A stretch of 44,100 bases of DNA from Folioceros fuciformis (lineage: Eukaryota > Anthocerotophyta > Anthocerotopsida > Anthocerotales): contig JBNGIO010005430.1 in assembly GCA_049999805.1 (NCBI GenBank), positions 1 through 44,100 of the forward strand. Direction: 5' to 3'. Below, one piece after another: positions 1 to 9,772 of this stretch. A model generated the notes under the pieces. The model did not search any database, was not told where the DNA came from, and saw only the letters and a program-made list of their open reading frames with translations. The translations under genes and the position numbers were made by a program. Each line of letters begins with the position of its first letter. Position 1 is the first letter of the stretch.

Positions 1-1206
1 CCAAGTGGATGACGAGGCATCAATTGCTCGAAGACTGGAATCCCACCCACTGCAGGTCCACCACTGTTCCAAAAAAAGGAAATCAGCGACAGGTAGTCCC
101 ATCACCGTCCCGAAATCAGTACGTCCGAGACAGGTAGTCCATCAGTGTGCAGAAATAGAAGACCTTCGTATCAAAGCACACAGAAGCACAATCGACGCAC
201 ATAACTGTACCAGCCAAGTACTCAATAATCTGGAGAAACTTCCACTGCTTGGTGTCCTTCCTGTCAACCTTTGCCACAAAATCAGTGTAAGGTGGACACG
301 ACATGCCTGATGTCTCATTCCGCCTGCCCACTGACTTCGCGACAAGAAAATAGCAGTCACAGGAATAGGGTTGTACACGACATTCTACCTTGCGGTAAAA
401 CACAGGCGCCTGATTGTCTTCGCAGTCTTCTTCAAATTTTTGGCCAAGACCAAAAGCAAGCGTTTCTCTGTTTGTTGCTGTTTCAAATTCAAGTAGCTGG
501 GTTCAGCCATTGCTGGTACCGTGATGATAGTGTCCCTGCTCATGGTCTTGAGCAAAAACTTGAAGAAGGCCATGTCGACATGCTGGGATTTTGGAACCAA
601 AGTTCTGCTTGCGATAGTGTGCCACTATCCTTTCATCAGGATTCAGGAGTTGCAGTGTCCCAGCCCTCTGCAAACCTCGATGCATGCTTCCAAGTTCAAC
701 CTAGAAACATCCATCGAAATGCAATCCCAGAAACCCTTGCCATTTCTCCCGCCTGCCTACTTCATTGTGCCTCCTCCCAAGCGACAATCGCCAGCTACTG
801 AAGCAACAAGCCAGACGGATAGTCTACCTGCAACATTTTTCGGAGAGGCTGAGGCTCAAGGTTGCAGGCTTATGATCGATCCTATCACAGTAGAAACTGA
901 CAGGATTCAGGGACTTATTTGTCATCTCCAAACACATTTGACATGCACATTTTGGCCATACGAATGTATGGCCAAAATGTGAGACCTGAGAAGGAGGTAC
1001 TGCTGTGAACTCCTCAGCAAGAACAGACGAGAAGAAAAGGCTGTGCAACATTGCACCACGGAACGGATGTATGGTAGGCGTTGAGCAAGCTGCAGGTTAA
1101 GTTTCCCTTACATTATCACTAGAAAGAGAGACAAGCTGGCAAGCTGCATACTCCTTGCACCTGGCCCAGGAGAAAAACTGAGCGAATTCGTTCGTTAAGA
1201 TGTCCA
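1..1206. other. left-edge spacer, no gene recognised
   Basis: I recognise no gene here. The open frames are short, begin at non-ATG codons or show no family signature. The stretch lies downstream of the minus-strand PPR gene, so its right part is probably that gene's 3' untranslated region. Its one striking element is a perfect inverted repeat at 946-981, listed separately. Confidence 0.5.
946..981. repeat. perfect 16-bp inverted repeat with 4-nt loop
   Basis: The left arm (946-961) and right arm (966-981) are exact reverse complements, built around TTTTGGCCATAC and GTATGGCCAAAA, with the loop GAAT between them. The transcript of either strand would fold into the same uninterrupted 16-bp stem. 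It lies about 225 bp downstream of the PPR stop codon at 1207. It could be a transcript-end hairpin or the remnant of a small foldback element. Confidence 0.85.
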
Positions 1207-3680
1207 TCAATGATGACCCCGACATGAACAAGAACCATCTGAGAAATGGTGTACTTGGTGGGCATCTCTGATAATGATCTCGCGCTTCTCAAGCCGTGAC
1301 AACGTCTTCAAGCTACTGTGGCAGTCATTGCACATGCGCAGATTTTTGGTAATCAGCAAAGGTGTGCCATCTGGGGTTTTCAGGAGACCATATGCCAAGG
1401 CCAGTATTTCTGCATGTCCGCATAAGACATCTTCCTTCTCCCCAGCAGAGACAGCCTTGAGCAACAGGCCTGTTTGTGGCATCATGCCCTCTTCCTCCAT
1501 CGTAATCACATCAATATTGCTGAGCAATGCCGGAAACTCACAGCTCTTCTCTCCCACACAAAATTGATGCACCTTGTTCTTTACCTCTATGCATGCCCTT
1601 GCAGACTTCTTCCAAGCACCTGCAGCCTTTCTCAGGTTCTCCACACGTTCTAAATCCTCATACCTACCAGCGTCTGCATACAAGTTGGCCATAAGTACAT
1701 AAGCAGTTGCATTGTCAGGTTCCAGTTCCACGAGATGCTGGAAACACCGGCTGGCACGCTCTGCATCACCATAACTGTTGCAGGCACTAAGCAATGACCT
1801 CCACGATACAGAATGATCGTCAAATGGCTTAGTATTCAGAAAGGTCTCTGCCTCGTCCAGACAGCCCGACCGTCCAAGAAGATCGACCATGCAATTATAG
1901 TGGTAATCCGTGGGCACAATGCCATGCTCCTCCACCATTATCTTAAAATACTCCTGGCCCTCACATACCAGGCCTGCATGGCTACATGCCACCAGCAGAC
2001 AAATAAAAATCGTCTCAGTAGGCTCATGACCTTGCTCACACATCTCTTCAAAACATTCAATTGCAGACTGAGCATCACCATGTTCTGCATAGCCATTGAG
2101 CAGAGCACTCCATGTAACTGCATCTCGTATGGAAAGCCTCTTAAAAACCCTGCGGGCATCATCCAGCCTACCGCATTTAACATACATATCAACCAAGCCA
2201 TTACCGACGAGCAAATCATCTCCCAATCCCTGCTCCTCTATCTGCACATGCAACTGCTTACCCTGAAGCACGGCCCCTACATTAGCGCATGCCTGAAGGA
2301 GGCATACAAATGTGACCTGATTGGCAGGAGTTACACATTGTTGTTGCATGACCACGTACAGATCAAGGGCTTCTTGCGCAAATCCATTCTGAGCGTATCC
2401 TGATACCATGGATGTCCATGTCACCAGATCCCTCGTGGGCAACCTGTCAAACACTCTACGAGCATCCTCTAGACTTCCGCATTTCGCATACATGTCCACA
2501 AGACAGTTCCCGACAACAAGATCAGATTCCAGTCCTCTTCGCTCAATCTGTGCATGCAGCTGCTTGCCTTGGTGCAGCGCTCCAGCCCCAGCACAAGCCC
2601 GGAGGAGACATGCAAAAGTGTAATGATTTCCAGGAGTCATACCTTCCACCTGCATACGTGCATACAGATCAAGAGCTTCTTGCCACATCCCCAGCTGCGC
2701 ATACCCTGTGATTAAGGCAGTCCACGTCACCACATCTTTAGACGTCATACCTTCGAACAGCCTACAAGCATCTTCCAAGCTCCCGCACTTGGCATACATA
2801 TCCACCAGAGCGTTACCAACAAACACGCCTAGCCTCGTCCCACTCTCCACAACATCACCATGAACCTCCTTCCCTGCAGCCAAGTCCGATGCACCAGCAC
2901 AAGCCTTGAGAACTGCCACAAATATATGGTCATCTGCCTGGACAGTCGACTCCCGCATTCTCCGGTACAGCGCTATAGCCTCTGCTGGCTGCCCATGCCG
3001 AGCATACGCTAAAATAATAGAAGACCACATGTACGAATTAGGAACAGCGACGGTGTCAAACACACGTCTTGCTTCGTCCAGCTTCCCATGAGCGGCATAC
3101 ATACCTATAATATGGTTAGCCAAGAACGCGCTCCCCTCATACCCACACCTCAGACAAAGGTCATGCACACGCCTCCCAAGCACGAAAGCCTTCTCCGCTA
3201 CACACCTCTTCAACATCCGGTACAGCAGCGACTCACTTATCACACGACCCTGCTTAACAAGTCGGTCCAACTCCCTAACAGCATCAGCCAGCTCTCCTTC
3301 CTCAGGCCGCCTGCTCAACCGTTCCACCAAAACCCCGCTCACCCNNNNNNNNNNNNNNNNNNNNNNNNNNNNNNNNNNNNNNNNNNNNNNNNNNNNNNNN
3401 NNNNNNNNNNNNNNNNNNNNNNNNNNNNNNNNNNNNNNNNNNNNGCCCCCCTTACAGCCACCTTGGAACCCACGCACAAGGACTTCCCTCTCTCCCGCAG
3501 CTCATCCTCCAAAGTCTTGTACCTGACACCAGGTCCGCCTGGACTCCCCTTCCCCGCCAGGACTGATGAAGGACATGCATGGCAGTCCCAGGCCCATAGC
3601 CAGCTCGGCTGCACCCGAGCAGCTTGCAGTGAAGACTCGGGCAGCACAGCCCGCAGCCCTGGCTGCACCAGCAGCGCCAT
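1207..3680 (-). CDS. PLS-class PPR protein with E and DYW deaminase domains (gap inside)
   Basis: Predicted organellar C-to-U RNA-editing factor. The frame is intron-less. After the gap come repeated P, L and S motifs (MYAKCGSLEDA, VTWTALITGYAQ), then E domains, then a DYW deaminase with the zinc/catalytic HAE (GHAEILALAYGLL) and CNDCH motifs and a C-terminal CSC. About 711 residues lie C-terminal to the gap. The likely start is the ATG at 3680, opening MALLVQPGLRAVLPESS, a basic, acid-poor segment like an organelle transit peptide. The in-frame GTG at 3477 is not a credible start. The 100-N gap (3345-3444) hides part of the N-terminus; joining the two sides in frame needs a true gap length of 2 modulo 3, so 100 is a placeholder. 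Oddities: the protein ends CRGHH instead of GDYW, and the PG box (normally PGCSW) reads SARAC. The family call is firm; editing activity is uncertain. Confidence 0.9.
3345..3444. other. assembly gap, 100 N
   Basis: A run of exactly 100 N inside the N-terminal part of the first PPR gene. The reading frame on both sides implies that the true length is not 100. Confidence 0.99.
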
Positions 3681-3952
3681 ATTCACGGCCCGTCAGGCCG
3701 TACCCTCGTCCACCTCGGTGCCGCCATGCCGCCGGAATTCTCAGCTCGTCTTCCCGTGAAGCCTGAACGCCGATGTCCAAGCGACACTCTTCGAATCAAA
3801 CAAGGTTGAGAGTGGCCTAGAATTCATTTCATCCCATCTCCAGGAGCCAGCTTTCTTCACGACGGAACATCATGTGTCTAGGAGCCTGAAAGGCGCGATT
3901 CGAATTGCTGAACCCGACTCCCAATCTCCGTTGCTCTTGGCCCTTCAATGCC

Positions 3953-5110
3953 ATGTTCCCCTCGAAAATAAATAACGCTTCCATAAGTCTTTCATGTATC
4001 CTATGGTGAAGCCATTCCACGAGGTCGTTTTTCTTCTTTCAATCTTACGATTTATTTCATTCCAAAAGTCTGTAAGATCTCTCTTGCTCTTCAAGGTCTT
4101 TCTCTCAACAATCCTCGATTGTACGTGATGCTTATCCATCCTCCCTTAGCTCTGCAAGCTCTGTTTTTTTTAACAGCAACACTCTACTTGAGCTTAATGT
4201 GCTATCCTCTCTCCCCGACTTTGAAAGGAATCCTTTATTTTACAATCACCCAACAATTTTTGATGTTGTCGCTTGCAGGCAACTTGTGAGAAGTGTGCAC
4301 ATACAAGTTATGGAATCATCATCTGCAAAATTGGACACTATTGCAATAACTCCATCCTTACCTAACCTTTCTATATTCAAGCTTGATGTTTCCTCAATTT
4401 TCAAAAAAAATCGAATAGAGGTGCACATGCAAGATACAGAAACATGTGTTGATATTCCATTCGGAGGTGGACAGTGGATACACCTCAAGATCAAGAAAAG
4501 CACAAAACATAACGATTTGTTGAAGGACATGTTAGTAAGACAAATGTACCACGACTTGAACTTAGTAAGGCAGCTTAATGGCCCATGGGAGGCTAATGAG
4601 AAGCGACTGGTGCGATTAGGTGTAAGGTATATAAGGACAGAACCTGAGAGTCCTGAAAGAGGAGTAATAATGAAAATGTTTCGAAGGTCAGTGATCTTCA
4701 AGTTGGAGCTGGAACGTTCCATTGTGCGAGCCTTGTCAAGGGACACCACAGTTTTTCAAGTCACCACAAAATGGGATCTTGAACAGAGATTGAACTACAT
4801 TCTACCCATAAGCATTGAAGACTGGACAAAAGAGTTTGCAACAAGTTGGGTGTACGATGGGTTCAAGAACCGTATTAATGACTTTGTTGATTGTCTGATA
4901 GAACTGAGTCATTTAGAGAGGTGGACAGAAAGCATATTATACCACAATGTTGAGTTGATTTCAACATCCGATAAAGAGTGGCTCAAGGACATATTGGCAA
5001 AATTTCGAATGAATAACAAAGTTCTTAGACGCCACTTGGCAGCAACAATACATGAGATGGCCACATCTACGTCATATGTAGATCTTGAAACTTCAGATGA
5101 CAATGAATAG
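3953..5110 (+). CDS. unrecognised protein, tentative two-exon model
   Basis: I do not recognise this family. A single open frame runs from a strong 3' splice site at 4176 (a T-rich tract, then AACAG) to the TAG at 5108-5110. An internal ATG at 4310 would give 266 aa without splicing. A consistent alternative adds an exon at 3953-4005 (ATG at 3953, donor GTGAAG at 4006). Joined to 4177-5110, this gives 987 nt, or 328 aa, with the phase kept. The protein is hydrophilic and rich in K, R, E and D. It has a GGGQWIHLKIKK segment about one third along, a middle region of many basic and acidic residues (NEKRLVRLGVRYIRTEPE) and an acidic tail ETSDDNE. No signal peptide, membrane span or catalytic motif is evident. 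It is AT-richer than the conserved genes nearby and sits beside tandem repeats. It could be a lineage-specific gene or a domesticated element. Confidence 0.5.
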
Positions 5111-5159
5111 ACACAAGTTTAGATTCGATAAGGAAGAGAGAGCTTTACACACCAACTAG

Positions 5160-5375
5160 CAATTGTAGTAGTAGTGGATGAGTTGAGATGAGACATTGTT
5201 TGTATTTAGAAAGTTTCTGGAATAAAAGTAGGTGTCACCTTCTAAAACTAGCCCCAACAACATAGGTATGCAATAGTATTGGATAAGTTGAGATGAGACA
5301 TTGTCTGTATCTAAAAGGTTTCTAGGATAAAAGTAGGTGTCACCTTTTAGAACTAGCCCTAACAACATAGGTAGG
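5160..5375. repeat. two-copy tandem repeat, about 105-bp period
   Basis: The segment beginning GGATGAGTTGAGATGAGACA at 5176 recurs with few changes at 5281. Both copies continue through a shared tract containing AAAAGTAGGTGTCACCTT and end in CTAACAACATAGGTA-like sequence. This stretch directly follows the unknown gene and precedes the larger minisatellite. Confidence 0.8.
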
Positions 5376-5489
5376 ATGGCTTGTATGTTTTCAAAGCGAT
5401 AATGATCAGATCCTACAAATCTTCCTGAGTTGTGCATCTGCATAATCTCCCCAGTCTTCCTACTTTTGCAAAGAATGCGGGGAGAAATA

Positions 5490-6115
5490 ATGCCAAGCTT
5501 GAATTGTGCATGTGTACTCCCCACTCCTGTGAAACATGGATAAAAACAAAGACAAGCTTGATTTGTGTCCGTGCACTCCTACTCCTACAAGATGGAGATA
5601 GAAACAAAGACAGGCTTGGTTGGTGTGCACTCCCCAATTCTTCCAAGATGGAGATAGAAGCAAAGACCAGCTGGATTCGTGTATCAGCACTTTCCACTCC
5701 TACTAAAAACGGATACAAACAAAGACGACCTTGATTGGTGTGTATGTGCACTCCCCACTCCTGCAGAAGGCCGATAGAAACGAAGACAAGCTTGATTGGT
5801 GTGTACTGAATGTGCACTCCCCACTCCTGCAAAAGGCCGATAGAAACGAAGACAAGCTTGATTGGTGTGTACTGTATGTGCACTCCCAACTCCTGCAAAA
5901 GGCCGTTAGAAACAAAGACAAGCTTGATTGATGTGTGCATATGCAGTCCCTAGTTGAACAAAAAGCGCGTAGAAACAAAAGACATGCTTGATTGATGTAT
6001 GCGTGTACTCTCCCTACTCCTGCAAAAGGCGGATAGAAACAAAGACAAGCTTGATGTCTGTGTGTACAACCCCCGTCCCTTGGAAAGGCGGGTAGAAAAC
6101 GAAAGACAAAGTGGA
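5490..6115. repeat. degenerate minisatellite, 10-11 units of about 55-66 bp
   Basis: Each unit contains variants of AGACAAGCTTGATTGGTGTG followed by CACTCCCCACTCCTGCAAAA and GGCCGATAGAAAC. Unit starts fall near 5495, 5550, 5609, 5664, 5723, 5784, 5850, 5916, 5980, 6042 and 6104. The units at 5784 and 5850 are nearly identical at 66 bp and the outer ones are more diverged, as in an array that grows from its centre. It begins about 80 bp beyond the P450 stop codon, so the P450 3' untranslated region probably runs into it. Repetitive open frames in the array are shadows of the repeat. Confidence 0.9.
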
Positions 6116-6193
6116 TTGGGTTTTAGACACCGTTTGTCTGCACGTGCACCGACACACTGTGGAAACGCAGCCAGGAAGATGCCCGATTGGGGT

Positions 6194-8237
6194 TCAGGCC
6201 TTGTGTCTTCGCACGAGGACAGGCATGCCGAACTGTGTTCTGAGAGTCATGATAGCGGCAGGGGTGTGCTTGTAGGTGGGGGACACCTGGAAGGAGAAGC
6301 GTTGGAGCAGGGCGACCAGTATGAGCTTGGCCTCCATGAGAGCGAACGATCCGCCTAGGCATTTTCTGTGGCCGTTGGAGAAGGGAGCGAAGGCTGCAGG
6401 ATGCGTGCAGGCGTTGGCAATCCCGTTGGCGAACCTCTCCGGCTTGAAATCGTCTGCATCAGGTCCCCACACGGCCTTGTTTCTGTGGAGAAGGTGGAGC
6501 GGAATCCACAAACCGACTCCGGCCGGGAACACCACGTCTCCGATCCGGGTGTTGTCCGTGAACAGCTCCCGCACGATTGCGGGAGCAGGGGTGTAGAGCC
6601 GCAGCGCCTCGTTGATCACCATGCTGAGCTGCGTGCGTAGTTGCAGCAGGAGCTGTGAGCGAGCGAGGCGGGGAACGGAGCTTGCGATAATTCAGAAGCT
6701 AGGGGTTTGGCGGAGCGGCTTGACTCACAGTCTTGAGCCGGTTGAGAGCTTCCGGGTTGGTTGGAACGGCGCCCTGGCAGACTTCCGTTGCCTCGTCCCG
6801 GACCAGCTGCTGCCAGTTGGGGTTGAGGGCCAGCAGGAAGATGGTCCAGGTGAGGAGGATGGAGGTGGTCTCCTGCCCGGCCACGAAGAATGTCTTGCAC
6901 TCGTCGACCAGCAGCTGTTTGTCGAACTTGCCCTGACCTTCGGCGGCAGCCAGCATGAGGCCCAGTAGGTCAGTGCCGTAGGGGTGAAGACCGGGAGAGC
7001 TCTCGGCAGCGCTCTTCCTCCGCTGCTCGATGATGTTGAGCAGGGACGAGTTCACCAGTTTCCGCAGCTTCCATACCCTACGGTTGGCAGCCACCGGCAG
7101 CCACCTGCAGGAGCTCACGACGATGTCTTTCATTCACAGTGATGCGGGGGGAGGAGGAGGGGGATTGGGGTGAGTGTGGATTCACTCACGGAGACGGAGC
7201 GATTGTGGGCTGGGAGACGGACTTACTTGTAGCCAGGAATGAGCTCGAAGATGAAGTTGGACATTGAAACGGTCATGAGCTCGGCCAGGGTTGCGAAGGC
7301 TTGCTTCCCCATGTCGTAGCTGGCTCCGAATGCTGTGCGGGCGATGATGTCCCCGGTGGCCCAGGCCAAGTGCTCGGTCAACTCGATTTCCGCGGGCTCG
7401 TTCTGTGCGTCTGCCTCGCTCACCAGCTCGTCGAACTTCTCCGCCAGCTCCACCCCAGTTTTGGCCATGTCCTTCACCATTTCCTGCAAGCTCCATGTTA
7501 GCAGACAGCTTGCAAGCGAGATTGCAGGTCAACGTTGTGCTTGCCTACCTTGAGAGCGTCAGAGTGAAATGCCGGCCCCACGACCATCCTCTGCTCATGC
7601 CAGTCTTGCCCGTTGGCCATGACGATTCCTCGTCCCAAAATCTCCTTCGCCAGTTTCCGACTATTCTCTGCCTTGCCGTTCACTTCACGGGAGGCGAAAA
7701 AAATCTCCCGCACCATCTCCGGGTCTAGGATAGGGACGTAAGGCATGCGTCCTATCCAGTACACCACCTTGGGTCCTGCAACAACTCCACACTCCTGGCT
7801 GGAGAGCACGATACGGAAGGCGGCAACATCGGATTTCCAAATGGATGTGACGGCCTACCGAACTTCCGCAGCCACAGGCACTGGGGAGGCGAGAGCCGGT
7901 CGGTGATGCAGTGCGTGATGGAATCCAGGGGGCCTTTGGACAGAGCCGCCCTGGTGATCCTGGCAGTGTCGAAGGCATTGCCCACCAGAGGAGTGCAGGG
8001 CAGCACGTGATAGCCCTGCGCCTCCAGTTTGGCTTTCACCTGCATCTGCCATCGCCAACTCTTGATGGCGCCAACCACAAATTTCAACAGCTTGGCGCCC
8101 ACCAGGACCACAACGAACGTGATTGCTGTCCGCAACACGAGCCATTCTCCGTTCGATTCCCACAACCATGGCTTCTCTAAATCTGAATCCATTCTGTACC
8201 CAGTCCTGCTGCCAGAAGTGACTGTAAGAGCTACCAT
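6194..8237 (-). CDS. cytochrome P450, CYP72 clan
   Basis: Haem monooxygenase, expected on the ER membrane. Exons on minus: 8237-7859, 7775-7549, 7483-7227, 7104-6729, 6628-6194; all junctions are GT-AG and in phase, giving 557 aa. An N-terminal anchor (LRTAITFVVVLVGAKLLKFVV) lies near residues 36-56. The I-helix AGQETTS is near 363-369, ExxR is EALR near 420-423, PERF near 476-479, and the haem loop FSNGHRKCLGG has its cysteine near 503. All diagnostic residues are intact. The motifs YWIGRMPYVPILDPEMVREI and GRGIVMANGQDWHEQR resemble the CYP72 clan (CYP709/714/734/735-like proteins), several of which inactivate or modify hormones. The substrate cannot be told from sequence. A second Met (MDSDLEKPW, ATG at 8192) could be the real start, giving 542 aa. 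It lies in the same orientation as the FAD monooxygenase 1.5 kb away. Confidence 0.95.
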
Positions 8238-9772
8238 TCCCGGCCGAAGAAAAGGAAGTTGAGGACGATTTCAGATGCCCCGGCCCCTAGGTCCAACAAC
8301 CCGGACCCGGGATTAGCTTGCCGTGGTGCATCGTGATTCGATTTGGTATTCTTGCTTTGTCTTTATTGCACACATACGTGTGCATAGAATATGCTTTTAT
8401 AGCATGCAATCACGAGCAGGAATGTAAGACGTCGGCTTCGCATCTCTGCCATCGTCGACCTGCTTGGGATCAACAAGCTCGCCAGCCTTGTCGTCATCAT
8501 CGCGCCGGAGGTCGAAGCTATGGAGAAGGCGTGAAACTGAAGGCCGCCCTTCTTACTCTACACGAATCTAACCTGCTAGATCCCAATGTATGTTAAAGCT
8601 CTTCCCGGATGAGTCTCGGTTCACGAAGAGGTGGCCAGCTGCAGCAATGGCGTTGCTTAGGGCAGGCACAGGAAGCTGTCCACAATCGAAGTCGTTACGG
8701 CTGATGAGCATATCCAGGTGCATTACTGTTCAGGGGATTGCCAGCTTTTCACTGACGAAGGGGATCAGTGGAAAGTCCGATTGCAAGAAAAGCCCCATCA
8801 TGTAGGATCGGAGGACGAGGGAAGCTTCCTCTGCCACCTCTGCCTCGAGAAGATAAGCTTTCCAATGACTCTGCTATGCTAGCAGCTGAGGAATGCAGCA
8901 GGATTTTGATTTCCAGTACACTACCTGAGCCTACTAGACAGGTGAGCCAGGTTTTCAACTCAGAGTCGTCACCGATACCTCGAAGGACACATCGAAGCCC
9001 GCATTGGGATCTTGATTTCCAGTACACTCTCTGATGCTTCAGGCTTGAAAGCCCATGACCAGTGTTGCCAGGAAAGGGACACTGGTCAGAGACCTAATCA
9101 TCCAAAAACAACAGATGTAAAATCCTAGTAGTGACGGAGTCAAGAAAACAGCGTCAGTGCCAATTCTGAAACCATCTCCCGCCTCACGAATGTTGTGATC
9201 AATTACCTACGGCCACCGAGACCAAGGCCCATCTACGTACTTACAACTGATGCCATCACACCACACTTGATGCGATCTATACAATATTAAATCACTGTGG
9301 CCGACGTCCCCTGCATGGCAACGCTTACTTGCTGTCCAAACAAAAGCCGCCAACGAGGAATAAGGGGAAATGGATTGTCGTATCTGCCAAAGGGATTTGC
9401 GATCGGGCCAGAACAACTACGTAGGGCTTGTGAAGATAAGTCACTTATGGTCCCATTGCAAGCTAGGAACAACACAGGAGCATATGGACAAGGCACCTTT
9501 ATGCCCTTCGTGGGTGTAGAAGCATATTCTGGATGCTTTCCCTTGTTGCCCAAGGCAAGTCATGCCTATTTCGATTGGTGAGACGAAGGAATGGCAAGAG
9601 TGGCACTTACTGGCTTGATCCTCGTCCTACCCAAACTGCCGAAGGATGAAGTGCAGGAACGCCAATGCCGAGCAGCACAAGCGAGGATGGCAGGAAGGAA
9701 CACTGGGGCTTTCAAGTGTCAAGTTCATTGTTGTGGCTGCGATTATGATGGGTCTCAATAGGAGAGAGCTGG
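8238..9772. other. spacer between P450 and FAD monooxygenase
   Basis: This 1.5-kb stretch holds the P450 promoter side (8238 upward) and the decayed monooxygenase fragment at about 8640-8905. The rest shows no recognisable gene. A short motif, TTGATTTCCAGTACACT, occurs twice, near 8906 and 9010. Confidence 0.5.
8640..8905 (-). pseudogene. truncated copy of the FAD monooxygenase last exon
   Basis: This stretch aligns with the last exon of the intact FAD monooxygenase (about 9775-10010). Shared blocks include TGGAAAGTCCGATTGCA, CATGTAGGAT and CTTCCTCTGCCACCTCTG. Relative to the intact exon, the copy loses one base in a run of C (CCCC to CCC) just before the conserved tyrosine-methionine codons. 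It also gains five bases near the equivalent of SFARQ. Its 3' end diverges and reaches a different stop. No upstream exons are visible, so only the 3' end was duplicated or retained. It lies in the same orientation, 0.9-1.2 kb downstream of the parent. Confidence 0.85.

Noticed and set aside
271-801. 176-codon plus-strand frame at the left edge
   Set aside because: It starts at a TTG codon, has no domain, and overlaps other equally open frames.
1274-3091. Plus-strand frames across the first PPR gene
   Set aside because: They are antisense shadows of the PPR repeats.
5413-5978. Repetitive open frames with IKLVFVS-type repeats on both strands
   Set aside because: They are translations of the 55-66-bp minisatellite, since several frames on both strands are repetitive at once. 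No start context or conserved domain.
5490-6115. CRISPR-like appearance of regularly spaced repeats
   Set aside because: The units are contiguous with no unique spacers, they drift in sequence, and the genome is clearly eukaryotic.
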